From DTLA01 sp034436295 (lineage in GTDB: Bacteria; Chloroflexota; Anaerolineae; DTLA01), in contig DAOTVT010000031.1 of assembly GCA_034436295.1 (NCBI GenBank), positions 1 through 12,863 on the forward strand: DNA of 12,863 nucleotides. The letters are read 5' to 3'. The notes beneath the pieces were generated by a model that did no database searches, had not been told where the DNA came from, and saw only the letters and a list, made by a program, of their open reading frames with translations. Numbering within the stretch: the stretch's first letter is position 1; each line of letters begins with the position of its first letter. Positions 1 through 6,517 of the stretch are shown here, one piece after another. Made by a program: the position numbers and the translations under genes.

Positions 1-432
1 GGCATAGGTGCCCAGGCAGACGACGGCGGCCAGGAGCATGTACATGCGCGTCTCCTGGGAGTAGTACACCTGGAACGGCGAAATCGCCGAGAGGAACGCG
101 GCCAGAAGCCCCACGCCCGCGCCGAACAGGCTGTCGCCGATGAGGAAGACGAGGGCCACGGTGGCGACGCCCAACAGCGCCGACAGCGACCGCAGGGCCA
201 GTTCGCCCGTGCCCCACAGGCGCACCCAGAAGTGCAGCAGCCAGTAGTACAGCGGCGGGTGGATGTCGTGCGCCGCGTCGCGCGTGATGGCGGCCAGGTC
301 GCGCAGGGCCAGCGCCGCGCTGGTGCCCTCGTCGTTCCACAGGCTCTGCGCGCCGATGCGGTAGAAGCGCAGGAACGCCGCCAGCGCCAGCACAAGCGCC
401 AGGAGCAGCCACACGGAACGCCGCCGCGTCAT
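1..432 (-). CDS. GT39-like membrane glycosyltransferase, N-terminal part (cut by left edge)
   Basis: This reading frame runs off the left edge, leaving the first 144 residues. It matches the start of the dolichyl-phosphate-mannose:protein mannosyltransferase/ArnT (GT39) superfamily, whose members move a sugar from a polyprenyl-phosphate carrier to an acceptor on the outer face of the membrane. Residues 7-25 form a first membrane helix. The first extracytoplasmic loop has LWNDEG (D34-E35, the conserved acidic pair) and HPPLYY (58-63), and YYSQETRMYML lies at 123-133; these are hallmark motifs of the family. More hydrophobic segments lie at about 84-98 and 102-118. The ATG at 432 overlaps the TGA of the upstream glycosidase gene (ATGA), with AGGAGG at 443-438, so the two genes are probably translationally coupled. 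The acceptor and sugar cannot be told from this part. Confidence 0.85.
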   Translation of the reverse strand, partial: MTRRRSVWLLLALVLALAAFLRFYRIGAQSLWNDEGTSAALALRDLAAITRDAAHDIHPPLYYWLLHFWVRLWGTGELALRSLSALLGVATVALVFLIGDSLFGAGVGLLAAFLSAISPFQVYYSQETRMYMLLAAVVCLGTYA

Positions 433-2153
433 GCGCGCCTCCTGGCCTGGAAGGGCACCGTCAGCAGCCCCAGCGCGCCCGCGGCCAGCGCCAGCAGCCC
501 CAGCGCCTTGCGCGCGGCGAACGCGCCCGGCCGATTCCGCACGATGAGCCCGTCCAGCGCCGCGCCGTCGGTCGCGTACACGGCCACATCGTGCAGGCCC
601 GCGCGCAGGCCGTGCGCCACAGGGACGATAACCCCCGGCGTGGCGGCGTCCGCGCGGAGATTGAGCGTCGCGGCGGCGCGGCCGTCCACGAAGACCTCCA
701 TCGCGCCGCCCTCCGGCCCTCTCACGAGCACCAAATCCAGGTCGGTGCCCGCGAACCGAAGACGGACCTGGCCCGCGCCCTGGCTTCGGCGGTAGCCGCC
801 CAGGACGGCGCGGGAGTCGGCCACGTCCACCCACCGGCCAGAATACGAGAGCGCCCAGTGGTCCTCCTGGTGCCAGCCGGCGTACACCGTCGGCACCTCG
901 GCGGTGAGTTGCCGCATGGCCTCGTACACGGGCATCGGCGTGAAATCGGGCTCCACCATGCGGAAGTAGTAGAAGACCTCGCCGGTCTCGGTGTCGGTAG
1001 CGCGCTTGAAGAACCAGTAGTTCATCACGCCCATCCAGGGCCATTCGGCCTGGGCGCGGCGGTAGGCTTCTACGGTGTAGCGCGCCTGCTGTTCGGGCGT
1101 AACGCGGCCGTAGATGGCGGGCTTGGGGAAGTCGGGCGGCACGGCGTTCCAGCCGACCTCGGTGGCCCAAATGGGCTTGTCGGCGTCGCCGTTGCGCACC
1201 ATGATCTCGCGGATGAGTTGGGGGCGCGCGAAGTTGGTGCGGTCGGGTGTGGCGCGTCGGTCCGTCGGGCCGGTCCACAGGCCGTAGGCCATAACGCCCA
1301 TGATGTCAAAGTAGCCCCGCACGCCGGCGTCGTACATGCGCTGCAGGAAGACCAGGTCGCTCATGTTCCGCCCGCCGGGCTCCAGCGTCTGGGCCAGCCC
1401 CGCGCACAGGATGACGCAGTCGGGATCGGCGGCCTTGGCGCGCGTGTAGGCCACCTTCAGCAGCGCCACGTAGCCTTCGGGGCTGACCGGCTGCTCGCCC
1501 CATTCGGGGTAGATGTTCGGCTCGTTCCAAATCTGGTAGTAGCGGATGCGGCCCTTGTAGCGGCGCACCACGGCTTCCACGAAGTTGCCGAAATCGTTCA
1601 GGTCGTCGGGAGGGGCCAGGGTGCCGCGCGCGTCGCCGTCGGCGCGGGACCACGCGGGCGGGTTGTCCAGCCGCGCGATGATCTCCAAGCCGTAGCGTTC
1701 TGCCAGGTCCACGATGCGGTCGTACTTCTCCCACGCCGAACGGGGCGGCTCGTTGCGGCGGTCGGTGAAATCGCCGCGCCCGTGAATCTCAATGTCCTCC
1801 CACGGGAACTCCTGCCGAATCCAGTGGAAGCCCGCGTCGCGGATCATGCGCAAGGCCAGGTCCACCTTGGCGGGTTCCACCTCCTGCTCCAGGAAGACGT
1901 TCACGCCGTAGGGGTTTACCCCCGCGTGGGCGATGGGGGTCATGGGCGCGGTCTGGAGAGGCGGGCGGGTGAGTTGGATGAGCGCCCAGGCGACCGTGCC
2001 CTTGATTTGCTCGCGCAGGTCCTCTTCGCCGGTAATGCCGTACATGCCCGCGCGCAGCGTGTCGCGGCACAGGAATGTCCCAACGACCGCAAGCGCGAGG
2101 AGCGCGCCGAGCGCGATGAGCCAGGCGTCTCGCCGTTTGGGGCGTCTCCGCAA
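429..2153 (-). CDS. membrane-anchored clan GH-A glycoside hydrolase with C-terminal beta-sandwich
   Basis: A 574-residue protein. Residues 1-9 are very basic and 11-28 form a hydrophobic anchor, so the body should lie outside the cytoplasmic membrane. About 80-420 is a TIM-barrel glycosidase of clan GH-A type: YYQIWNEPN at 205-213 gives the acid/base E211, and WATEVGWN at 329-336 gives the probable nucleophile E332. The exact GH family (5, 39 or similar) and the substrate are not clear. About 425-540 looks like a galactose-binding-like beta-sandwich, and 549-566 is a second hydrophobic segment before a basic RRRA end, so the protein may be anchored at both ends. I chose the TTG at 2153 because GGAGG (2164-2160) sits 6 bases upstream and a strong promoter ends at 2182. 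The frame stays open to 2738, but that extension runs antisense through the helicase-loader gene and is rejected. It is coupled by ATGA to the downstream glycosyltransferase, suggesting a joint role at the cell surface. Confidence 0.85.
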   Translation of the reverse strand: MRRRPKRRDAWLIALGALLALAVVGTFLCRDTLRAGMYGITGEEDLREQIKGTVAWALIQLTRPPLQTAPMTPIAHAGVNPYGVNVFLEQEVEPAKVDLALRMIRDAGFHWIRQEFPWEDIEIHGRGDFTDRRNEPPRSAWEKYDRIVDLAERYGLEIIARLDNPPAWSRADGDARGTLAPPDDLNDFGNFVEAVVRRYKGRIRYYQIWNEPNIYPEWGEQPVSPEGYVALLKVAYTRAKAADPDCVILCAGLAQTLEPGGRNMSDLVFLQRMYDAGVRGYFDIMGVMAYGLWTGPTDRRATPDRTNFARPQLIREIMVRNGDADKPIWATEVGWNAVPPDFPKPAIYGRVTPEQQARYTVEAYRRAQAEWPWMGVMNYWFFKRATDTETGEVFYYFRMVEPDFTPMPVYEAMRQLTAEVPTVYAGWHQEDHWALSYSGRWVDVADSRAVLGGYRRSQGAGQVRLRFAGTDLDLVLVRGPEGGAMEVFVDGRAAATLNLRADAATPGVIVPVAHGLRAGLHDVAVYATDGAALDGLIVRNRPGAFAARKALGLLALAAGALGLLTVPFQARRRA

Positions 2154-2159
2154 GCGTTC

Positions 2160-2164
2160 CCTCC
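2160..2164 (-). promoter_or_regulatory. ribosome binding site that fixes a TTG start
   Basis: GGAGG followed by GAACGC and then TTG (2153-2151). The spacing of 6 bases is ideal, and no in-frame ATG or GTG lies between the promoter and the hydrophobic anchor of the glycosidase. This supports the TTG start. Confidence 0.75.
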
Positions 2165-2181
2165 ACAGCAGCGTTTTGCAG

Positions 2182-2210
2182 ATTATACGTTGGGGGCGGG
2201 CCCCTGCCAA
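2182..2210 (-). promoter_or_regulatory. sigma-70-like promoter of the glycosidase/glycosyltransferase operon
   Basis: A -35 TTGGCA (2210-2205), a 17-base spacer and a perfect -10 TATAAT (2187-2182). The expected start of transcription near 2175 gives a leader of about 20 bases before the TTG start. Upstream lie a perfect 10-bp palindrome TTGGCGCCAA (2250-2259), a CCCCG/CGGGG hairpin (2262-2275) and a 14-bp GC palindrome (2287-2300). The last two could help end the replication-operon transcript, but none has a T-run. Confidence 0.8.
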
Positions 2211-2305
2211 ACGTGTACCCCGATGCGATACGCTCTGCGCCGGCAAACTTTGGCGCCAAGTCCCCGTATCCGGGGCGGCGGAGAGGGCGGCGCGCGCCGC
2301 GTTGG

Positions 2306-3709
2306 CTAGGACCGCGAGCGCGAGCGCGGTCGGCCGGGGCTGTCGCTCCTGGCCTGCCCCCGATAGGCGGGCGCCTTGATCTGCACAACCGTGCAGCGGG
2401 TCTTGTCCAGCATGCGAATGCGCAGGCGCGGGTCCAGTTTGTCCATGTCCTGGCTGGTGGTGAAGACGGTGGGCAGGCGCGCCAGATAGCGATAGTTGCA
2501 GATTTGGTACAGTTTCTCGCGGGCCCAGGGCGTCGCGCTCTCGGTGCCCAGGTCGTCCAGCACCAGGAACTGCGCCATCTTCACCTCTTCCAGCCTGCGG
2601 TCGTAGGAGACGGGGCTCATCGGGCTGAACGTGGCCCGCAGGTGGTCCAGCAGGTCGGGCACGACGACGAACACCACCGGCTCGCCCTGGGCGTGGCGGT
2701 AGTTGGCGATGGCCGCGGCCAGGTGGGTCTTGCCGCAACCGTACACGCCCTGAAACACCACCCAGCCGTCGGGGCTTTGGGCGTAGGTTCTGGCAAAACT
2801 GAAGGCCTCGCGCAGGTTCTCGCGCTGCTCGGCCGAGAGGCCTGGCTCGTTCTGGCGCAGGTCAAATCGCTCAAAGGTCATCTCGCGGTACAGGGCCAGC
2901 GCGTCCAACTCGGCCACGCCTTCGGGCATCGCGCCGCGGTAGTCGGGGACCTGCAACACCACATGCTCCACCAGGTCCAGGTCCAGCAGGCGCGAACGCA
3001 GACGCAGGTCTATCTCGTCCAGTTCGCAGTTCATGGTGATGACCGTGGGCTGTCGCCGATTGTAGCGGTGGTTGAGAATCTGGAAGAGTTTTTCCTGCGC
3101 CCAGGGCGTGGAACTCTGGGTGCCCAGGTCGTCCAGCACCAGGAGCGGCGTGTCCAGGATGCTCTGGAAGCGCTCGTCAAACGGCGCCTCGCTGGTGGGG
3201 CTGAAACTGGCGCGCAGGTAGTCCAGCAGGTCGGGCACCACGGCGAAGACGACGGATTCGCCCTTCGCCAGGCGGTAGTTGGCGATGGCGGCGGCCAGAT
3301 GGGTCTTGCCCGACCCGAACCCGCCGCGGAACACCAGCCAGCCCTGGGGGTTCTCGGCGAAGGCGCGCGCCCGCTCGTAGGCCATCTGCAAGTTGCGCTG
3401 CTGGGCTGGGGTATGCCCGCGGCCTTCCTGCGCGAAGGTTTCAAAGGTCATCCGCGACATGGCCCCCAGGTCGCTCCATTTGCGGAGCAACTCCTGGCGG
3501 CGCTGTTCCAGTTTGCGGAGCGCGCACTGGCACGGGACCGCGTGGCCGAAATCGGGGTGATCCACGGGCAGGTCGGGCAGGAGCAGGCCCGTGCCGCCGC
3601 AGATGGGGCACACGTCCTCGTCGGGGCGCTCCGTCGGCCGAGTGTCGCCCGTGCCTCGGGGCGCGGAGTCTGGGGTCATCCCTTTGAGAATCTCGTCAAT
3701 TCGCCTCAT
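2306..3709 (-). CDS. DnaC/DnaI-like helicase loader with two tandem AAA+ modules
   Basis: A 467-residue protein predicted to load the replicative helicase DnaB onto DNA. The N-terminus has a possible zinc knuckle: CPIC at 34-37 and CQC at 60-62. Two AAA+ modules follow. Module 1 (about 84-259) has Walker A GGFGSGKT (129-136), Walker B LLVLDD (189-194), a sensor-1-like TVITMN (222-227) and an arginine-rich LRLRSR (235-240). Module 2 (about 274-450) has Walker A GVYGCGKT (321-328), Walker B FLVLDD (381-386) and RLRIR (428-432). A hand count over residues 123-227 against 315-419, ungapped, gives about 67 of 105 identical, so this is an internal duplication. Known DnaC, DnaI and IstB proteins have one such module in about 230-310 residues. 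The C-terminal tail is rich in Arg and Ser (about 453-467). The ATG at 3709 lies 14 bases inside the preceding DnaD-like gene, with GAGGG upstream; it is the last gene of the replication operon. Confidence 0.88.
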   Translation of the reverse strand: MRRIDEILKGMTPDSAPRGTGDTRPTERPDEDVCPICGGTGLLLPDLPVDHPDFGHAVPCQCALRKLEQRRQELLRKWSDLGAMSRMTFETFAQEGRGHTPAQQRNLQMAYERARAFAENPQGWLVFRGGFGSGKTHLAAAIANYRLAKGESVVFAVVPDLLDYLRASFSPTSEAPFDERFQSILDTPLLVLDDLGTQSSTPWAQEKLFQILNHRYNRRQPTVITMNCELDEIDLRLRSRLLDLDLVEHVVLQVPDYRGAMPEGVAELDALALYREMTFERFDLRQNEPGLSAEQRENLREAFSFARTYAQSPDGWVVFQGVYGCGKTHLAAAIANYRHAQGEPVVFVVVPDLLDHLRATFSPMSPVSYDRRLEEVKMAQFLVLDDLGTESATPWAREKLYQICNYRYLARLPTVFTTSQDMDKLDPRLRIRMLDKTRCTVVQIKAPAYRGQARSDSPGRPRSRSRS

Positions 3710-4370
3710 CGTCTTTGCCCTCGCTGGCCCACCGTTCCAGAATCGCCCGCACGTAGCGCCAGTTGCGCACGTTGCGCTCGGCGGCGATGCGGAAGGCGTC
3801 CTCAATCCAGGCGGCGGGATAGGTCTCCTCGGCCTCTATCAACTCCTGCGCGATGATGGGCTGCACCAGCCCCACGTTCTGCTCGTACAGGGCGAAGATG
3901 CTGGGGCGAGAAGGGGGCATGCCCTCAAACGTTTCGCCGACCGAAGGCTCAAACCCCTGCTCGCCGCGCGTGAATTGCTCCACGGCGTGGCGCCCCTTGG
4001 GGCTATTGGCGAAAAACCAGGTTTCTTCCTGGCCCGCGCGGCGCCCCCGCACGCGCAGCAGCGAACCCCGCGCCACGGCCCTTTGGAGCGCGCGCTCCAG
4101 CGCGTCCGACGGGTCGCCGCCCAGGATGCTGAGGCTGTGGCGCAGCAGCGGGTCGCGCCTGAGTTCGTCCAGCTGCATCCCTGGGAATCGGCGCGGCCGC
4201 CGCGCCAGCGTCCAGAAGATGTGAAAGGTAACCTTCAGTTCTGCCAGGTCGTCGCAATCCGCCAGGAGTTCGGAGAAAAGCACGTTCGGCAGGGCCGTCG
4301 TGGCGATGCGGCCATCGGGCAGCCCTGCGAACGGGCGTATGCGCTTCTCCTCACGCTCGGAACCGCTCAT
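3696..4370 (-). CDS. DnaD-domain replication initiation protein
   Basis: A 224-residue protein. Residues about 158-217 match the DnaD/DnaB_2 C-terminal domain: YEQNVG (162-167), YPAAWIEDAFRIAAERN (184-200) and NWRYVRAILERW (203-214) follow the usual pattern of an invariant Tyr-x-x-Asn, Trp-Ile and Asn-Trp-x-Tyr. The N-terminal part (about 25-125) is probably a winged-helix domain, as in DnaD. In Bacillus-type systems DnaD and the DnaB/DnaI loader proteins recruit the replicative helicase to melted DNA, and a similar bridging role is inferred here. The ATG at 4370 overlaps the stop of dnaB (ATGA), and the gene's end overlaps the loader gene by 14 bases. The position between helicase and loader supports the assignment independently of the sequence match. 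Confidence 0.85.
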   Translation of the reverse strand: MSGSEREEKRIRPFAGLPDGRIATTALPNVLFSELLADCDDLAELKVTFHIFWTLARRPRRFPGMQLDELRRDPLLRHSLSILGGDPSDALERALQRAVARGSLLRVRGRRAGQEETWFFANSPKGRHAVEQFTRGEQGFEPSVGETFEGMPPSRPSIFALYEQNVGLVQPIIAQELIEAEETYPAAWIEDAFRIAAERNVRNWRYVRAILERWASEGKDDEAN

Positions 4371-5743
4371 TGATTCAACTGCACGCTCTCGCGCTTCAGG
4401 TCGCGGAAGACGGCCAGATGCTCCTCAAAGTACAGGTCCACCTTCTTGCCAGCGGGGCCGTTGCGCTGCTTGCTGACCCAGACTTCCGACAGGCCAGGAT
4501 AGTAGGGCTTGTCCGGAAAGGCGCGCGCCCACTCCTCTTCGGTTTTGTAGTACATGGAGTCGCGGTAGATGAACAGCACCACGTCGGCGTCCTGCTCAAT
4601 GGAGCCCGACTCGCGCAGGTCCGACAGTTGCGGCCGCTTGTCCTGTCGGGATTCCACGGCGCGCGACAGTTGCGACAGGGCCAGCACGGGCACGTTGAGT
4701 TCGCGGGCCAGGCCCTTGAGGCCGCGGGAGATGTTGGAAATCTCCTGCACGCGGTTTTCGGAGCGGCGGTCGCCCTCCATCAGTTGCAGGTAGTCCACGA
4801 TGATGAGGTCAAGGCCATACTGGGCGTGGATTCGCCGCGCCTTGGAGCGCATGGAAAGCACCGTGAGCGACGGCGAGTCGTCTATGAAGATGTTGGTTTC
4901 CGACAGCGTGCTGGCGGCCTGGACGATGAGGGGCCACTCGTCTTCGCGCACGTCGCCGATGCGCAGGCGCTGGGCGTCAATGCCGGTCTCGGCTGCCAGC
5001 AGGCGCTGCACCAACTGCTCGGCCGACATCTCCAGGCTGAAGATGGCGACGCGCGCGCGGTGGCGTTTGGCGGCGTGGGTGGCGATGGTCAGCGCCAGGG
5101 CCGTCTTGCCCATGCTGGGGCGCGCCGCCAGGATGATGAGGTCCGATGGCTGAAGCCCGCCCAGGAGTTTGTCCAGCATGGTGAACCCCGTGGGCACGCC
5201 GAGGGGTTCCCCCTTGTGCTCGGCCAGCATCTGGATGCGGTCGTAGTAGCGGGCGATGACCTGCGAGATGGGCGTGAGGTCGCGGGCGTGCCTGCGCTCG
5301 GCCACGGCGAACAGAATCTGCTCGGCGCGGTCAATGGCCTCTTCGGCGTCGTCCACCGGCTCGTGGGCGATGCCGGTGATCTGGGTGGCGGCGTCAATCA
5401 GGCGTCGCAGGATGGCCGTGCGCTGCACGATTTGCGCGTAGTACTCCGCGTGGGCCGAGGTGGGCACGGCGTTGACCAGGGTGCTCAAGTAGGCCGTACC
5501 GCCCACTGCCTCCAACTGGTTGCGCTGCTGGAGGGCGTCGCGCAGGGTTACGAAGTCGGCGGGCTGGTGGCGCTCGTGCAGTTCCAGGGCAGCGGCGTAG
5601 ATGATGGCGTGGGTCTCGCGGTAGAAGTCCTCGGGCCGCACGATGGGCGAAACCCGAATGATGGCCTCGGGGTCAATCAGGATGCTGCCCAGAAGCGACT
5701 GCTCGGCTTCTATGTTCTGAGGGGGAAGGCGATCCGTGCTCAT
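4367..5743 (-). CDS. dnaB: replicative DNA helicase DnaB
   Basis: A 458-residue hexameric 5'-3' helicase that unwinds the chromosome at the replication fork. It starts with the family signature PPQNIEAEQSLLGS (7-20), followed by the N-terminal primase-contacting domain (to about 105), a linker, and the RecA-like ATPase domain. Walker A is ARPSMGKT (207-214), the catalytic glutamate is in SLEMS (E238), Walker B is LIIVDYLQLM (313-322), and LSQLSR (356-361) and RESGSIEQDADVVLFIYR (377-394) carry the later helicase motifs. The length is normal and there is no intein, which this gene often carries. The ATG at 5743 overlaps the stop of the upstream DUF151 gene (ATGA), and the next gene overlaps its own stop in the same way. 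Product assignment is very secure. Confidence 0.97.
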   Translation of the reverse strand: MSTDRLPPQNIEAEQSLLGSILIDPEAIIRVSPIVRPEDFYRETHAIIYAAALELHERHQPADFVTLRDALQQRNQLEAVGGTAYLSTLVNAVPTSAHAEYYAQIVQRTAILRRLIDAATQITGIAHEPVDDAEEAIDRAEQILFAVAERRHARDLTPISQVIARYYDRIQMLAEHKGEPLGVPTGFTMLDKLLGGLQPSDLIILAARPSMGKTALALTIATHAAKRHRARVAIFSLEMSAEQLVQRLLAAETGIDAQRLRIGDVREDEWPLIVQAASTLSETNIFIDDSPSLTVLSMRSKARRIHAQYGLDLIIVDYLQLMEGDRRSENRVQEISNISRGLKGLARELNVPVLALSQLSRAVESRQDKRPQLSDLRESGSIEQDADVVLFIYRDSMYYKTEEEWARAFPDKPYYPGLSEVWVSKQRNGPAGKKVDLYFEEHLAVFRDLKRESVQLNQ

Positions 5744-6255
5744 TCCTCGTCCTCACCCTTCTCGGCGTCTTCGTCGCCAGGGAGATGCAGATCCAGGCTC
5801 TCCACGAAGTCGCGATAGGGGGCGAGTTTGTCCTCTTCGTCCAGGCTGATGCCCGGGTCAGGCTCCAGGCCCGCCTGGGCCAGCACCTCTTCGGCAACGT
5901 AGATGGGCGACTGGGTGCGCACCGCGAGGGCGATGGCGTCGCTGGGGCGCGAGTCAATGTCGGTGATCTGGCCCCCGACGTCCAGGAAGATGCGGGCGTA
6001 GAACGTGTCCCCTCGCAGACTGGTGATCATCACGTGGGTAACCTGCGCGCCCAGGTGGGCCAACACGTTCTTGAGCAGGTCGTGGGTCATGGGCCGCGGA
6101 GCGCGCACGCCTTGCAACTCGGCGGCGATGGCCTCGGCCTCAAACGGGCCGATCCAGATGGGAAGGTAGCGCGGCGATGCAATGTCCCGCAGGACCACCA
6201 CCCGATGCGCCGACACCAGACTCACCCGAATGCTGTCCACTCTCACCTCAATCAT
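5740..6255 (-). CDS. bifunctional nuclease (BFN, DUF151) family protein
   Basis: A 171-residue protein that matches the BFN/DUF151 family over about residues 1-130: LPIWIGPFEAEAIA (31-44), RPMTHDLL (54-61) and SRPSDAIALAVR (102-113) are the conserved blocks. Members have been described as nucleases acting on DNA and RNA, but the biochemical role of most is unproved. The last 25 residues are strongly acidic. The ATG at 6255 has AAGGAG at 6270-6265, and a strong promoter lies just upstream. This is the first gene of the replication operon, and its stop overlaps the dnaB start. Such placement suggests a nucleic-acid function tied to replication, which is inference. Confidence 0.88.
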   Translation of the reverse strand: MIEVRVDSIRVSLVSAHRVVVLRDIASPRYLPIWIGPFEAEAIAAELQGVRAPRPMTHDLLKNVLAHLGAQVTHVMITSLRGDTFYARIFLDVGGQITDIDSRPSDAIALAVRTQSPIYVAEEVLAQAGLEPDPGISLDEEDKLAPYRDFVESLDLHLPGDEDAEKGEDEE

Positions 6256-6302
6256 AACGCTCCGCTCCTTTCCGTGGGCCGAAACCAGGCCGCGGCAATG
6301 GA

Positions 6303-6331
6303 ATTATACCACCGCACGGGGGACATATCAA
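6303..6331 (-). promoter_or_regulatory. sigma-70-like promoter of the replication operon
   Basis: A -35 TTGATA (6331-6326), 17-base spacer and perfect -10 TATAAT (6308-6303). The transcript would start near 6296, leaving a leader of about 40 bases before the DUF151 gene. One promoter appears to serve all four overlapping genes down to 2306. Confidence 0.8.
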
Positions 6332-6401
6332 AACGGCGCGTCGCAGGCGTCTCGGCTCCAGAGTTTGTTGGCCGCGCCATGGGCATAGGCCCGACGCACT
6401 T

Positions 6402-6462
6402 CCCGAGGTGCGACGGACTTCCTGATGTGCGACGCACTTTTAGAAGTGCGTCGCACATCAGG
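6402..6462. repeat. tandem 19-mer repeats with a perfect 19-bp inverted repeat
   Basis: Read on the minus strand, 6439-6421 is AAGTGCGTCGCACATCAGG and 6420-6402 is AAGTCCGTCGCACCTCGGG, directly adjacent. A third copy begins at 6401 but keeps only its first 10 bases. A fourth, perfect copy lies on the plus strand at 6444-6462, so 6421-6439 and 6444-6462 form a perfect 19-bp hairpin with loop ttag. The core is itself an odd palindrome, GTGCG-T-CGCAC. The block lies between the adenine deaminase stop (6518) and the replication-operon promoter. The hairpin could stop read-through, but it has no T-run. Confidence 0.85.
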
Positions 6463-6517
6463 GGTCTATCCGTGCGCATCCGCCCGATTCGGGGATGACA
6501 CTCTGCCTCCGTGGGGC

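Noticed and set aside
591..2309. 572-codon plus-strand open frame opposite the glycosidase, and similar ones at 2213-3856, 4370-5818 and 8263-9423
   Set aside because: All lie opposite genes with clear family motifs and show the same antisense composition.
2154..2738. Upstream extension of the glycosidase frame to an ATG at 2738
   Set aside because: It would run antisense through the helicase-loader gene. A TTG with a well-placed GGAGG and a promoter at 2182-2210 gives a better start, and the extra residues look like random Arg/Pro/Ala-rich sequence.
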